From NCBI GenBank assembly GCA_041687395.1, contig JAWLCA010000006.1:1-64000 (forward strand): DNA of 64,000 nt, written 5' to 3'. Origin of the DNA: JAWLCA01 sp041687395. GTDB lineage: Bacteria > Pseudomonadota > Alphaproteobacteria > Rhodobacterales > Rhodobacteraceae. A program made the translations under genes and the position numbers. Shown piece after piece: positions 49,282-59,800 of this stretch. Position 1 is the first letter of the stretch, and every line of letters begins with the position of its first letter. The notes beneath the pieces are model-generated. The model was not told the DNA's origin, made no database searches, and saw only the letters and a program-made list of their open reading frames with translations.

Positions 49282-52134
49282 CTATTCGGCTGCCACGCGC
49301 CGGCGTTCCAGCAACGGTTTCAGGTACTGTCCGGTGTGACTACGCTCCACTTCGCCAACTTCTTCTGGCGTGCCAGTCGCCACGATCTCGCCACCGCCAT
49401 CGCCGCCTTCAGGCCCGATGTCTATGATCCAGTCGGCCGTCTTGATGACGTCCAGATTGTGCTCGATCACGACGACCGTGTTGCCCTGTTCAACCAGCTC
49501 ATGCAGCACTTCCAACAGCTTACGGACATCTTCGAAGTGCAGACCCGTGGTCGGTTCGTCCAGAATGTAGAGCGTCCGCCCTGTCGATCGCCGCGAGAGT
49601 TCCTTGGATAGTTTGACCCGCTGTGCCTCCCCCCCCGACAGCGTCGTTGCCTGCTGGCCGACCTTGATGTACCCAAGGCCCACGCGGACAAGCGCATCCA
49701 TCTTCTCGCGGATCGACGGCACGGCGGAGAAGAACGCCTGTGCATCTTCGACCGTCATGTCAAGAATATCGGCTATGCTCTTGCCCTTGAATACAACTTC
49801 CAGCGTTTCACGATTATAGCGCTTGCCCTTGCAGGTCTCGCAGGTGACATAAACATCGGGCAGGAAGTGCATCTCGATCTTGATGACCCCGTCGCCTTGG
49901 CAGGCCTCGCACCGGCCTCCCTTGACGTTGAAGCTGAACCGCCCCGGTTTGTAGCCGCGCGCCTTGGATTCCGGCAGACCGGCGAACCAGTCGCGGATCG
50001 GACCAAAGGCCCCGGTATAGGTCGCCGGGTTGGACCGTGGCGTCCGCCCGATCGGACGCTGGTCGATGTCGATCACCTTGTCCAGATGCTCGAACCCCTT
50101 GATCGTCTCGCACGGCGCGGGCGTCTCGCGCGCGCCGTTCAACCGCATCGCCGCGTTCTTGTAGAGCGTCTCGATCGTCAGCGTCGACTTTCCGCCACCG
50201 GAAACCCCTGTCACACAAACGAATTTTCCCAACGGGAATTCTGCAGTGACGTCCTTCAGGTTGTTTCCCGTCGCCTTCACCACCGAAAGCGTCTTGCCGT
50301 TGCCCTTGCGTCGCACGGCAGGCACGGCGATCTCGCGCCGACCGGACAGGTATTGCCCGGTCAGGCTGGCCGGATCGGCCGCCACCTCTCCCGGCAGGCC
50401 ATGAGAGACGACGCGCCCCCCATGCACCCCGGCGCCAGGGCCGATATCGAAGACATAATCCGCCTCGCGGATCGCTTCCTCGTCATGCTCGACGACAATA
50501 ACGGTGTTTCCCGCATCCCGCAGATTCTTCAGCGTCGTCAGAAGCCGGTCATTGTCGCGCTGGTGCAGGCCGATTGACGGCTCATCCAACACATACAACA
50601 CCCCGGTCAGGCCTGACCCGATCTGGCTGGCCAGCCTGATACGCTGGCTTTCGCCGCCTGACAGGGTGCCGGCATTGCGGCTCAGGGTCAGATAATCGAG
50701 GCCGACATTCACAAGAAAACCAAGCCGTTCGCGGATTTCCTTCAGAATTGCACGTGCAATCTCGTTCTTCTGCGCGGTCAGGTTGGTGGGTGCGGCTTCA
50801 ACCCAATCCAGCGCCTCGCGGATCGACATCTGCACGACCTCGCCCACATGCAGGCCGCCGATCTTCACCGCCAACGCCTCAGGCTTCAGCCGGTGGCCGC
50901 CACAGGCGCTGCAGGGGCGGTTGTTCTGATATCTCTCGAACTCCTCGCGAATCCAGGCGCTGTCGGTCTCCTTGTAGCGGCGCTGCATGTTCGGGATCAC
51001 GCCCTCGAAGGTGCGCTTCACGTTATAGACGCGCCCACCTTCGTCATAGCGAAAGGCGATTTCCTCGTCCCCGGACCCGTACAGCATCACCTGCTGCACG
51101 CTTTCCGGCAGATCCTTCCATTTCTTCCGCCGATCGAAGCCATAGTGCTTTGCCAGGGCCTCGATGGTTTGCAGGAAATAGGGACTCTTGCCCTTGCGCC
51201 ACGGGGCGATGGCGCCATCGGCCAAGGTCAGAGCGGCGTCCGGCACAACCAGTCGTTCATCGAAGAACAGTTCAACCCCCAGACCGTCGCACGCCGGGCA
51301 GGCCCCGAAGGGGGCATTGAACGAAAACAGGCGCGGCTCGATTTCCGGGATCGTGAAACCGCTAACCGGACAGGCGAACTTCTCCGAAAACGTGATCCGT
51401 TCCGGCTCTTCCGTTGCGGTCTCGAAGATCGCGATGCCGTCGGCAAGGTCGAGCGCGGTGCGGAAACTGTCGGCGAGGCGTGTCTCGATCCCCTCGCGCA
51501 CGACAATCCGGTCGACGACCACGTCGATGTCATGCCGGAACTTCTTGTCCAGCGTCGGCGGTTCATCCAGTTCGTGGAACACCCCGTCGACCTTCACCCG
51601 CTGGAAGCCCTGCTTGCGCAGCTCGAGCATCTCTTTCCGGTACTCGCCCTTGCGGTCACGCACGATGGGGGCGAGCAGATAGGCACGAGAGCCCTCCTCC
51701 ATCGCCATCACGCGGTCGACCATGTCCTGCACCTGCTGCGCCTCGATCGGCTTGCCGGTCGCAGGCGAATAGGGCGTGCCCACGCGGGCGAACAACAGCC
51801 GCAGGTAGTCGTATATCTCAGTGACCGTGCCAACTGTGGAGCGCGGATTCTTGCTCGTCGTCTTCTGCTCGATGCTGATCGCCGGCGACAGGCCGCTGAT
51901 GTGGTCCACATCCGGCTTCTGCATCATGTCGAGGAACTGGCGCGCATAGGCGCTCAGGCTCTCGACATAGCGTCGCTGCCCTTCGGCATAGATCGTGTCG
52001 AAGGCGAGGCTCGACTTGCCCGAACCGGACAGCCCGGTGATCACGACAAGCTGATCGCGCGGGATGTCCACGTCGATGGACTTCAGGTTGTGCTCGCGCG
52101 CGCCGCGCACCTCGATGAACTTCTGCTCTGCCAT
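49282..52134 (-). CDS. uvrA: UvrABC system protein A
   Basis: The damage-recognition ATPase of nucleotide excision repair, 950 residues. Two ABC cassettes are visible: Walker A GLSGSGKSSLAFDT at about residue 34 and GVSGGGKSTLTIETL at about 640, with signatures TLSGGESQRIRLASQ and TLSGGEAQRVKLSKEL. Two zinc modules have Cys pairs (FACPVSGF with GACPACDGLG; RCEACQGDG with VTCETCKGKR). The UvrB-binding region YDYLRLLFARVGTPY is near residue 110. The ATG at 52134 is preceded by a promoter candidate and a LexA box. Confidence 0.98.
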   Translation of the reverse strand: MAEQKFIEVRGAREHNLKSIDVDIPRDQLVVITGLSGSGKSSLAFDTIYAEGQRRYVESLSAYARQFLDMMQKPDVDHISGLSPAISIEQKTTSKNPRSTVGTVTEIYDYLRLLFARVGTPYSPATGKPIEAQQVQDMVDRVMAMEEGSRAYLLAPIVRDRKGEYRKEMLELRKQGFQRVKVDGVFHELDEPPTLDKKFRHDIDVVVDRIVVREGIETRLADSFRTALDLADGIAIFETATEEPERITFSEKFACPVSGFTIPEIEPRLFSFNAPFGACPACDGLGVELFFDERLVVPDAALTLADGAIAPWRKGKSPYFLQTIEALAKHYGFDRRKKWKDLPESVQQVMLYGSGDEEIAFRYDEGGRVYNVKRTFEGVIPNMQRRYKETDSAWIREEFERYQNNRPCSACGGHRLKPEALAVKIGGLHVGEVVQMSIREALDWVEAAPTNLTAQKNEIARAILKEIRERLGFLVNVGLDYLTLSRNAGTLSGGESQRIRLASQIGSGLTGVLYVLDEPSIGLHQRDNDRLLTTLKNLRDAGNTVIVVEHDEEAIREADYVFDIGPGAGVHGGRVVSHGLPGEVAADPASLTGQYLSGRREIAVPAVRRKGNGKTLSVVKATGNNLKDVTAEFPLGKFVCVTGVSGGGKSTLTIETLYKNAAMRLNGARETPAPCETIKGFEHLDKVIDIDQRPIGRTPRSNPATYTGAFGPIRDWFAGLPESKARGYKPGRFSFNVKGGRCEACQGDGVIKIEMHFLPDVYVTCETCKGKRYNRETLEVVFKGKSIADILDMTVEDAQAFFSAVPSIREKMDALVRVGLGYIKVGQQATTLSGGEAQRVKLSKELSRRSTGRTLYILDEPTTGLHFEDVRKLLEVLHELVEQGNTVVVIEHNLDVIKTADWIIDIGPEGGDGGGEIVATGTPEEVGEVERSHTGQYLKPLLERRRVAAE

Positions 52135-52160
52135 GTCCGGCCCCTGACGAGATTGGGCAT

Positions 52161-52189
52161 CACATAGTGCACATTGGCCGAGTCTCCAA
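52161..52189 (-). promoter_or_regulatory. Candidate uvrA promoter
   Basis: On the uvrA strand, TTGGAG (52184-52189) and TATGTG (52161-52166) are separated by 17 bases, ending 26 bases before the ATG. The LexA box lies 11 bases further upstream. Confidence 0.4.
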
Positions 52190-52200
52190 TGGCAAAGAGC

Positions 52201-52215
52201 GAACGGAAAGAGAAC
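52201..52215. promoter_or_regulatory. LexA (SOS) box, GAAC-N7-GAAC
   Basis: GAAC-GGAAAGA-GAAC on the plus strand (GTTC-N7-GTTC on the uvrA strand) is an exact match to the direct-repeat LexA box of alphaproteobacteria. It is 66 bases upstream of the uvrA ATG, so uvrA should be induced by DNA damage. Confidence 0.8.
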
Positions 52216-52272
52216 GAGGCAAAGCTTCGCCTCGCGCTGAGTTATGGCATCGGAGGTGCAATCCGCCTCGGG

Positions 52273-53667
52273 TCAGAAATGTATGGCGCGACCGTAGGCG
52301 TCCAGCACGGATTCGTGCATCATCTCGCTGAGCGTCGGGTGCGGGAAGACGGCTTCCATCAACTCCGCTTCAGTCGTCTCCAGCGTGCGCCCGACGACGT
52401 AGCCCTGGATCAGTTCCGTCACCTCGGCACCCACCATGTGCGCGCCCAGCAACTCGCCGGTCTTGGCGTCGAAGACCGTCTTGATCATGCCCTCGGGCTC
52501 TCCCAGCGCGATTGCCTTGCCATTGCCGATGAAGGGGAAGCGCCCGACCTTTACCTCATGTCCAGCCTCCTTGGCTTTCGCCTCGGTCAGGCCGACGCTG
52601 GCCACTTGCGGGTGACAATAGGTGCAACCGGCGATGGAGTTCGGCTTGATCGGGTGCGGGTGGTTTCCGGCGATCAATTCGGCGACCATCACGCCCTCAT
52701 GGCTCGCCTTGTGCGCTAGCCACGGAGCGCCAGCGATGTCGCCGATCGCGAATATGCCCTCAGCCCCGGTTCGGCAATACTCGTCGGTCACCACATGGGT
52801 GCGGTCGACCTTTACCCCCGCCTCTTCAAGGCCCAGCCCCTCGACATTGCCGACGATTCCTACGGCCGAGATCACCGTATCGAACTCGCGCGTCTCTGTC
52901 TTGCCGCCGACCTCGATATGCGCGGTTACCTTGCCCTTGGCGCGGTCCAGTTTCTTGACCGTCGCCTTTTCCATAATCGTCATGCCCTGCTTGACGAACT
53001 GCTTCCTGGCATGGGTGCTGATCTCGGAATCCTCGACCGGCAGGATGCGGTCCATCACCTCGACCACCGTCGTCTTGGCGCCGAGGGTGTTGAAGAAGCT
53101 GGCAAATTCGATCCCTATCGCGCCTGAACCGATGACAAGCAGCTCCTTCGGCATTCGCTTCGGTTCCAAGGCGTGGCGATAAGTCCAGACCAGATCACCG
53201 TCAGCCTCAAGCCCAGGCAACTCGCGTGCCCGGGCACCGGTTGCCAGCACGATGTTCTTTGCTGTCAATTCCTCGGTGCCCTTATCGGTCTTGACCGAAA
53301 CCTTGCCTTTCCCGGCAAGCGTCGCCTCGCCCATGACCACGGTCACCTTGTTCTTCTTCAGCAGATGCGCGACCCCACCGGATAGCTGCCCCGCGACCTT
53401 GCGCGAGCGCTTGACCACGGCGTCCAGATCGTAGCCGATCCCGTCCGCCTTCAGTCCGAACTCCTTCGCCCGGTGCATCAGATGAAAGACCTCCGCCGAG
53501 CGGAGCATGGCCTTGGTCGGGATGCAGCCCCAGTTGAGGCAGATGCCACCCAGATTCTCACGCTCGACGACCACGGCGTTCAGGCCCAGCTGCGCCGCGC
53601 GGATCGCGGCCACATAGCCCCCCGGCCCGCCGCCGATTACAATCACGTCAAACGCCTTGGCCGCCAT
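52273..53667 (-). CDS. lpd: Dihydrolipoyl dehydrogenase
   Basis: The E3 flavoprotein that reoxidises lipoamide in 2-oxo-acid dehydrogenase or glycine-cleavage complexes. The 464-residue protein has the FAD motif VIGGGPGGYVAAIRAAQLG, the redox disulfide GGICLNWGCIPTK, the NAD motif VIGSGAIGIEFASFF, the FAD-phosphate GIFAIGDIAG and the catalytic His-Glu in PHPTLSEMMHE. GGAGGAGAAGG precedes the ATG. No E1/E2 genes are adjacent, so this is probably a shared or stand-alone E3. Confidence 0.96.
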   Translation of the reverse strand: MAAKAFDVIVIGGGPGGYVAAIRAAQLGLNAVVVERENLGGICLNWGCIPTKAMLRSAEVFHLMHRAKEFGLKADGIGYDLDAVVKRSRKVAGQLSGGVAHLLKKNKVTVVMGEATLAGKGKVSVKTDKGTEELTAKNIVLATGARARELPGLEADGDLVWTYRHALEPKRMPKELLVIGSGAIGIEFASFFNTLGAKTTVVEVMDRILPVEDSEISTHARKQFVKQGMTIMEKATVKKLDRAKGKVTAHIEVGGKTETREFDTVISAVGIVGNVEGLGLEEAGVKVDRTHVVTDEYCRTGAEGIFAIGDIAGAPWLAHKASHEGVMVAELIAGNHPHPIKPNSIAGCTYCHPQVASVGLTEAKAKEAGHEVKVGRFPFIGNGKAIALGEPEGMIKTVFDAKTGELLGAHMVGAEVTELIQGYVVGRTLETTEAELMEAVFPHPTLSEMMHESVLDAYGRAIHF

Positions 53668-53753
53668 TTCCTTCTCCTCCGGCTACAGAATTGGTTTGGC
53701 TTTAAACTACTTTACCAAGTCCATCAACAAACGCGACGCCGCAACGCCATGCA

Positions 53754-54341
53754 TCAGGCGCAAGCCTTGTCGCGCAGGGCCTTGACCACCGTAGGATAAC
53801 CACCGTCCCGCAGGAATGCCTCTTCCTCGGGTGTGGAGGTCCGGCCCAGCGCCTCGTTACGATAAGGAAAGCGGCCGAAACGTCGGATGACGTCGCGATG
53901 GGCGCGGGCGTGAAGCAGGTTGTCTTCGTAGCCCGTCTCCGGCATTCGCGTCAGGAACAGGCGCACGCAACGATCCTGATCGAAGATCACCTCGGAATGC
54001 ATTAGCGGCAAATAGAAGAACTGGCGCGCGGGCGGATCGATCCGCTCGTCCCAACGCAGATAGATCGCCCGCTGCGCCGCCTTCAACGCGAGATCGTCCG
54101 TCGCAAAGGCGCGCGCCTCGCCCCGGAACATGTTTCGCGGAAACTGATCGGTCAGCAGAAGGTAGGCAAGCACCTGACGTGGGTCGCTCTGCCAATCCTC
54201 GGCACGATCTCCCCTCGCCTGATCCCAGTCGTCACGGAATCGGCGCGTGATCTCTGCGTCCAGCGCCTCGTCCCCTGCATACCAGCGTTCGGGGCCGACC
54301 TCGTCCAGCCAGAACTCAAGTATCGCACTGATACGCGGCAT
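53754..54341 (-). CDS. DUF924 family protein
   Basis: A 195-residue soluble, helical (TPR-like) protein. DUF924 features include the N-terminal ILEFWLDEVGPERWY, LLLTDQFPRNMFRG, a YLPLMHSEVIFDQ block and RRFGRFPYRNEALGR near the end. The biochemical role of the family is not established. It lies between the MFS and lpd genes on the same strand (gaps 62 and 86 bases). Confidence 0.9.
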   Translation of the reverse strand: MPRISAILEFWLDEVGPERWYAGDEALDAEITRRFRDDWDQARGDRAEDWQSDPRQVLAYLLLTDQFPRNMFRGEARAFATDDLALKAAQRAIYLRWDERIDPPARQFFYLPLMHSEVIFDQDRCVRLFLTRMPETGYEDNLLHARAHRDVIRRFGRFPYRNEALGRTSTPEEEAFLRDGGYPTVVKALRDKACA

Positions 54342-54403
54342 CGCGCCCTCCCTCTTGACCTTGGGATGAACGTGGCAGCCAAAATGGCCCTTGGCAACAG
54401 CGA

Positions 54404-55684
54404 TCAGGCGTTGGGGGGCGAGCCGTCGGGGTGGCCATCTCCGTCCGGAATCTCCGCGGCGGGCGTGGCCTCCAGCACGGCTTCAACCGCGAGGGCCGAG
54501 GCAACGGGCGAAATCGTCGCGAATGTGCCCGTATCCTCGATCGCCGGCGCCGGCCGCCGCGTCGTCCGCCATCCGGCGTAAGCGGTCAACATCAGAAGCA
54601 GAACGCCGATGTAGAGGAAGAAGCCCCGAGGCCCAACAAGCCCCATGATCCAGCCCGTGATCAGAGGGCCGGCAATGGCCCCGAGCCCGTTGATGAACAG
54701 AAGCCCGCCCGAGGCCGCCGCCATATCCTCGGGGTCCAGATAGTCGTTCGTATGTGCGATCAGAAGCGCGTAGACAGGATTGGAAATCCCCCCGATCAGC
54801 ACAGCGAGGACAAGCAGAACCTCGAATCCGGGCTGCGTCAGCGACGGGAGCGCCATGATCCCTGCCCCGACCGCTGCCAGGACAAGGATCAGGCGGCGGC
54901 GGTCCATGCGGTCCGACAGGCGCCCGAGCGGATACTGAAACACCATCCCGCCAAAGTAGATGGCCGCCACGAAGATCGAGATCTGCGCCACGCTCAGATT
55001 TGCGAGGGTTCCCCAAACCGAGGCCATGCCGAACGTCGCGGAATAGACGCCGCCCATCAGGAACATGCCGACACAGCCCAGCGGCGAAACCGTGAAGAGG
55101 TGCCGGAAGTCCATCGGCTTGGTCGTCTCGAACACCGGTGCGGGGCTTGCAGACAGCAGGATCGGCGTAAAGGCGAGCGAGACAAGCACCGACGGCAAGA
55201 CGAACAGAAGGTACCCGCCAGCATCCCCGACGTTCATCAAGGCCTGCGAGGCGATGATGCCCACCATCTGTACGATCATATAGGCCGACAGGGTCTGGCC
55301 ACGCGTCTCGTTCGTGGAGGCGTTGTTCAGCCAACTCTCGGCCGTCACATAGACACCCGCGAAACAGAAGCCCATCACGACGCGCATCAGCGCCCACGCG
55401 ATCCAGTTCGGAGCAACCGCATAAAGCACCAGCATGGCCGAGATCAGCGAGCCAAACGCCGCGAACACGCGGACATGGCCGACGCGGCGGATCAGTTCCG
55501 GGGCTGCGCGCGACCCCAGCAGGAACCCTGCGAAGTAAGCCGACATAACCACCGACATGTGGAAGGTCGAGAAGCCCTCGATAGCGCCTCGCACACCCAG
55601 CAGAGTGCCCTGAACGCCGTTTCCGACCATCAGCAGCATCACGCCAAGAAGCAGCGCCCAAGTGTTGGCGATGACCAGAAGCAT
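54404..55684 (-). CDS. MFS transporter (YcaD-like)
   Basis: A 426-residue major-facilitator protein with 12 predicted helices. It has the loop 2-3 motif GSRAAPELIRRVGHVRVFAAFG and the repeat-domain counterpart QYPLGRLSDRMDRRRLILVLA, plus AESWLNNASTNETRGQTLSAY as in YcaD-type carriers. A C-terminal Ala/Pro-rich tail of about 45 residues is cytoplasmic and not conserved. ATG 55684 with AAAGGGATTGAG is preferred over an upstream start. Substrate unknown. It follows queA by 75 bases. Confidence 0.9.
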   Translation of the reverse strand: MLLVIANTWALLLGVMLLMVGNGVQGTLLGVRGAIEGFSTFHMSVVMSAYFAGFLLGSRAAPELIRRVGHVRVFAAFGSLISAMLVLYAVAPNWIAWALMRVVMGFCFAGVYVTAESWLNNASTNETRGQTLSAYMIVQMVGIIASQALMNVGDAGGYLLFVLPSVLVSLAFTPILLSASPAPVFETTKPMDFRHLFTVSPLGCVGMFLMGGVYSATFGMASVWGTLANLSVAQISIFVAAIYFGGMVFQYPLGRLSDRMDRRRLILVLAAVGAGIMALPSLTQPGFEVLLVLAVLIGGISNPVYALLIAHTNDYLDPEDMAAASGGLLFINGLGAIAGPLITGWIMGLVGPRGFFLYIGVLLLMLTAYAGWRTTRRPAPAIEDTGTFATISPVASALAVEAVLEATPAAEIPDGDGHPDGSPPNA

Positions 55685-55759
55685 CTCAATCCCTTTCTTA
55701 CAGCCTTCTGGCTGCTCATGCAAAACCCGTCAGGCCCAGAGCCGACGCGAAAGGCGGCA

Positions 55760-56809
55760 TCACCGGCGTGGGTCGGGTATCAGCAGCGAGGCATCGCCGT
55801 AACTGAAGAATCGGTATCCGGTGTCGATTGCATGACGATACAAGTCGAGGATGCGTTCCCGGCCCATCAGGGCGCTCACCAGCATCAGGAGCGTCGATTG
55901 TGGCAGATGGAAATTCGTCATCAGCCCGTCGGTGACTCGGAACTGGTAGCCGGGATAGATGAAGATATCCGTCTCACCCTGCCAAGGCCGCACGTTTCCG
56001 TCTTCTCCGGTGGCAGACTCGATCAAGCGCAACGCTGTTGTGCCCACCGGAATGATGCGACCGCCCGACGCCTTGGTCTGGTTGATCTCGGACGCCGCCG
56101 CTGGCGTGACCTCGCCCCATTCCGCGTGCATCTTGTGGTGCGCCACATCGTCGACCTTCACGGGCAGAAAGGTGCCTGCCCCCACATGCAGGGTGACTTC
56201 GGTAAAGGCGACACCCCGTTCGGCCAGCCCCTTCAACAACGCCTCGTCAAAGTGAAGCGAGGCAGTGGGCGCAGCCACCGCACCCGCATGCCGAGCAAAG
56301 ATGGTCTGATAGTCCTCGGTATCCTGCCTGTCAGGGGCCCGGCGGGCGGCGATATAAGGTGGCAGAGGCATCGCGCCCGCCTCGGCCAAGGCCGCATCGA
56401 AATCCTCGCCCGTCAGGTTGAATTGCAGCATGGCGTCACTGGCGTCACGCGCCAGAATTTCGGCCGATAGCCGGGGAGAGAACGCAATTTCATCCCCCGG
56501 ATGCAGTTTCCGCAGCGGTCGCGCCAGCGCACGCCATGCGCCCGATGCGGTCGGTTCCAGCAGCGTGACTTCCACGCGCGCCTCCGCCGCGCCACGGGTC
56601 CGGCGGCCCGTCAATCGTGCAGGGATCACGCGGGTGTTGTTCAGAACCAGACGGTCGCCAGCGCGCAAGACCCGCGGCAGATCGTAGACATGCAGATCCA
56701 TCGCACCCTCCCCTTGAGCCACCAGCAGCCGTGCCGAAGAACGCGGCCTGGCCGGGCGCGTTGCGATCAATTCCTCGGGGAGGTCGAAGTCGAAATCGGA
56801 CAATTTCAT
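55760..56809 (-). CDS. queA: S-adenosylmethionine:tRNA ribosyltransferase-isomerase
   Basis: Transfers and isomerises the ribosyl part of SAM to 7-aminomethyl-7-deazaguanine in tRNA, making epoxyqueuosine. The 349-residue protein has family blocks LPEELIATRPARPRSSARLL at the N-terminus, VLNNTRVIPARL, TASLHFDEALLKGL, LHVGAGTFLPVKVDDV and NFHLPQSTLLMLVSALMG near the C-terminus. The ATG at 56809 is 14 bases from the stop of the AsmA-like gene, so the two are one operon. Confidence 0.97.
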   Translation of the reverse strand: MKLSDFDFDLPEELIATRPARPRSSARLLVAQGEGAMDLHVYDLPRVLRAGDRLVLNNTRVIPARLTGRRTRGAAEARVEVTLLEPTASGAWRALARPLRKLHPGDEIAFSPRLSAEILARDASDAMLQFNLTGEDFDAALAEAGAMPLPPYIAARRAPDRQDTEDYQTIFARHAGAVAAPTASLHFDEALLKGLAERGVAFTEVTLHVGAGTFLPVKVDDVAHHKMHAEWGEVTPAAASEINQTKASGGRIIPVGTTALRLIESATGEDGNVRPWQGETDIFIYPGYQFRVTDGLMTNFHLPQSTLLMLVSALMGRERILDLYRHAIDTGYRFFSYGDASLLIPDPRR

Positions 56810-56823
56810 CAGGGGAACGCGCG

Positions 56824-59800
56824 TCAGCGAGTCACACTGGGCGGCGCGCGCCGGAAGATTTCGCGCAGCGCACCGGGCGCCAGAACCGACAGCGGATTGA
56901 CCTGCACCTGCGGGCGCGATGCCTCTCCGCTCAGGCTGTAATTGACCCCGATCAAGCCTTCGCCGCGGCGCGGGGAAAAGATGCCGCCGATCGCATTCAG
57001 CATGTAGACTGGTGAGATCACACCCTGCATCTCCATCCGTTTCGACGCAAGACCGTACACACCTGCCAGACTGATGCCCAGGGAGTTTCCGGTCGCGCTC
57101 GCGCTGATGACCTCGATGGTTTGCGTGGTCAAGCGGAAGTCGGCGTCAACATTGCTGAATACCAGCCCCTGCCCGTCCAGTTGTTCCAGTAGTCCAATGA
57201 CACTGATTGCGCCCAGCAGATCGGCAAGCACAGGAGCCTGCCGCACCCGCGTGTCCTGAACCTGCAGCCGACCGTCGTACTCCCCTGCACCGCCCCGCGG
57301 GCTGAGTACCATGTCCATCACCCCGCCATGCGCCTTGCCGAATACGCCAGCCGACCGAAAAACGGCGCCCGCGTCGTCGCTGCGCAAACGAAACGCACTG
57401 CGCCCTCCTGCGTCGGGTGCGATCACCCCGGTGACAGGCGCACCGCCGTTCACCCCGGCGCGGAAGCTTCCCGACAGTCCGCCCCGGTTCGTAAAGCGCC
57501 CCTCAAATCCGGTCAGTGCGATCCCATCCGAAATCACCAGGCTGTCCAGCGCAACGGTCAGATCCCCGCTGGTCGCAGCTGCGCTGCCCTGGTGACGGCC
57601 TGCGCCAGGATTGCGCCGGCGCAGGTCCGCGCTTCCCCCCAGCACCGCGATGCTCGGCGGAACGTCCGGCCCTCGGCCGGTAACCTCGACAACCGCATCA
57701 AGCCACCCGCCGATCCGAACAGTCTTCAACCGCGCACGATCCAGCCCGCCAGCGGCGGCCAACTTCACCGAGCCTTCGGCATGCAGACCCGCCGCCTTGA
57801 GCAAAAGCTGATCGACCTCGGGTTCCCGACCAAGCCGCCCGCGGACCAGCAATTCACCGGACGCGGCCGCGGGCTTCGACCAGCCGAGTGTGTCCAGCCC
57901 CAACCCAAGGCCGACCAGTTCCGACCGAAGCGTGAAATCAGGCCGCTCACCCCGCCGCGACTCCACGGCCAGGTCTGCCGTTGCCTGGCCCGAGATTGCG
58001 CCGTCGGGCAGCGACACGCCAAAGGTGCGCGCGGCCGAATCCGACAGGATCGCCGTCCCGACCAACTGGCTTCTTCCGTCATCGGCGGCGCGGATGCCGC
58101 GGGACCATGACATCTGAAACGGCACACCGTCGAGGGTGCCCGCACCTGCGATCTCAAGCCTGTCATCGACGAGTGAAAGCTGAAGTTCCGGCGCAACGAG
58201 CCGGCGGCCCGGCACCAGCACACTTGAACTCGCACCGATCATCCGCCCCGTCGCACTGATCTCCACCGCTTCTGGGGGCACCGGCCTCATCAGAGGATTT
58301 GACACCTCCGCCTGAAGGCGGACGCGCGCTTCGCCTAGTTCCACCCCCAGGCCGGTCTTCGACAGAAACTCGAACGGCGGCTGGTCAAGCAAGGACAGGG
58401 CAGCCGTCAGGCTGCTGTCGGTTCGCAGGCTCAGACCACCGGTCGCGGGCCGTTGCCGAGTATCCGCCACGCGATAAACCGTGCCGGACACATCGACCGC
58501 ACCCCCGTTGGGCGCGTCAACCACGCCCGCATCGATCGACAGGGTAAAGGCATGATCCTGAATGCTGGCATGGCCGCGCGCCCCGGTGACGGGCGGTAAT
58601 GTGCGCAGGGGCCGCAAACTTGTATCGGCATAATCGAAACTCAACGCCACGTCGGGCCTCGCACCGGATCTGGCGCGCAAGGCGAAGGCGACGTTGGACA
58701 GTCGGCTCTCGATCAGGTGTTCCGACAGCCACGCGCGCGTGCCGCGCGCCAGTGCGGCAGGCCAGAGCTGCAGCACCTGCGTCCCTTCCAAATCTGCCGA
58801 GGTCGCATCGAAATCAGCACGCCATCCCTGGTCGTCTGCGGAAAAGACCCCTCGTGCAACGACATGGGCGTCGTCCTTCTGTGCGTTGATCTGGCCGAAT
58901 TCGATGCGGAACGGATCGGTGGAAAGGCGCAGGTCGATTGTTCCGCCATCCACCGTAGCTGGGACCTCGAACTGTCCCGCCGGGTCAAGCGCCAGGGTAT
59001 CGATGCGGAACTGCCCGAGCAGGGCCAGCGGGGCTTCGGCATCCCCGGACAGTCGTGCCGTTCCCTGTGCACTCACCTGCAGTAGCTCACTGTCGATGCT
59101 CAGGTCCGAAACGGTAACCTGCCCGCTGACCGGATCGACCGTAAATTCCAGCGATGCACCGTCGAAGGCCACGGGAGTCATTGCCTCGGTCGGCTGCAGA
59201 ACACCGGGGTCGAGCGAAAGACTGCCCCGTATCGCTCGCAACGCGCCAGCTGCATCAATCTCAACTGAGGCCGCCCCCCCGACCCTCGTTTGAAGAAGCG
59301 CAAGCCACTCAAGCGCCGGGGTCTGCGCCGCGATGTCGGCCGCGTCGATGCCGGCGAAGGCAATCTGCACTGACGCTTCAGCCGTCCCTGTCTCGGCCAC
59401 AACCTGCAGATCGGCTAGCCCCCCGTGGCTTGCACCAGAGATCGCGTCGAGCGACAGCAGCGCCTCGATCGCACCCGGATTTCGCACCACGCGCAAACGT
59501 CCGCTGCTTTGCCAGTCCCGTTCTGCACGCTCGTCGTTCACGATGACATTCAGGCCCTCGGCCCTGATCTCCTCCAGTCCCGCGACCACGGGATTGGCGA
59601 GGGCATCGTCGAGCGCATCCAGAACCTCGGCCAGCGTCCCGCTGGCACCGAAACCGCCTCCGAAGGCCAGGTCGAAGCGGCCATCCGTGAGCCTCTTGAT
59701 CGTTATCGTGCCCCCCTCAAGGTGCAGATCTTCGGGCTGCATCTGTCGGGACAAAAGTGCGGTTGCTGACAGAGAGGCCCGAACGTCGGGCAGGAACAGC

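Noticed and set aside
54431..56470. 679-codon open frame opposite the MFS and queA genes
   Set aside because: It spans two well-recognised genes and their gap on the other strand and has shadow-like composition.
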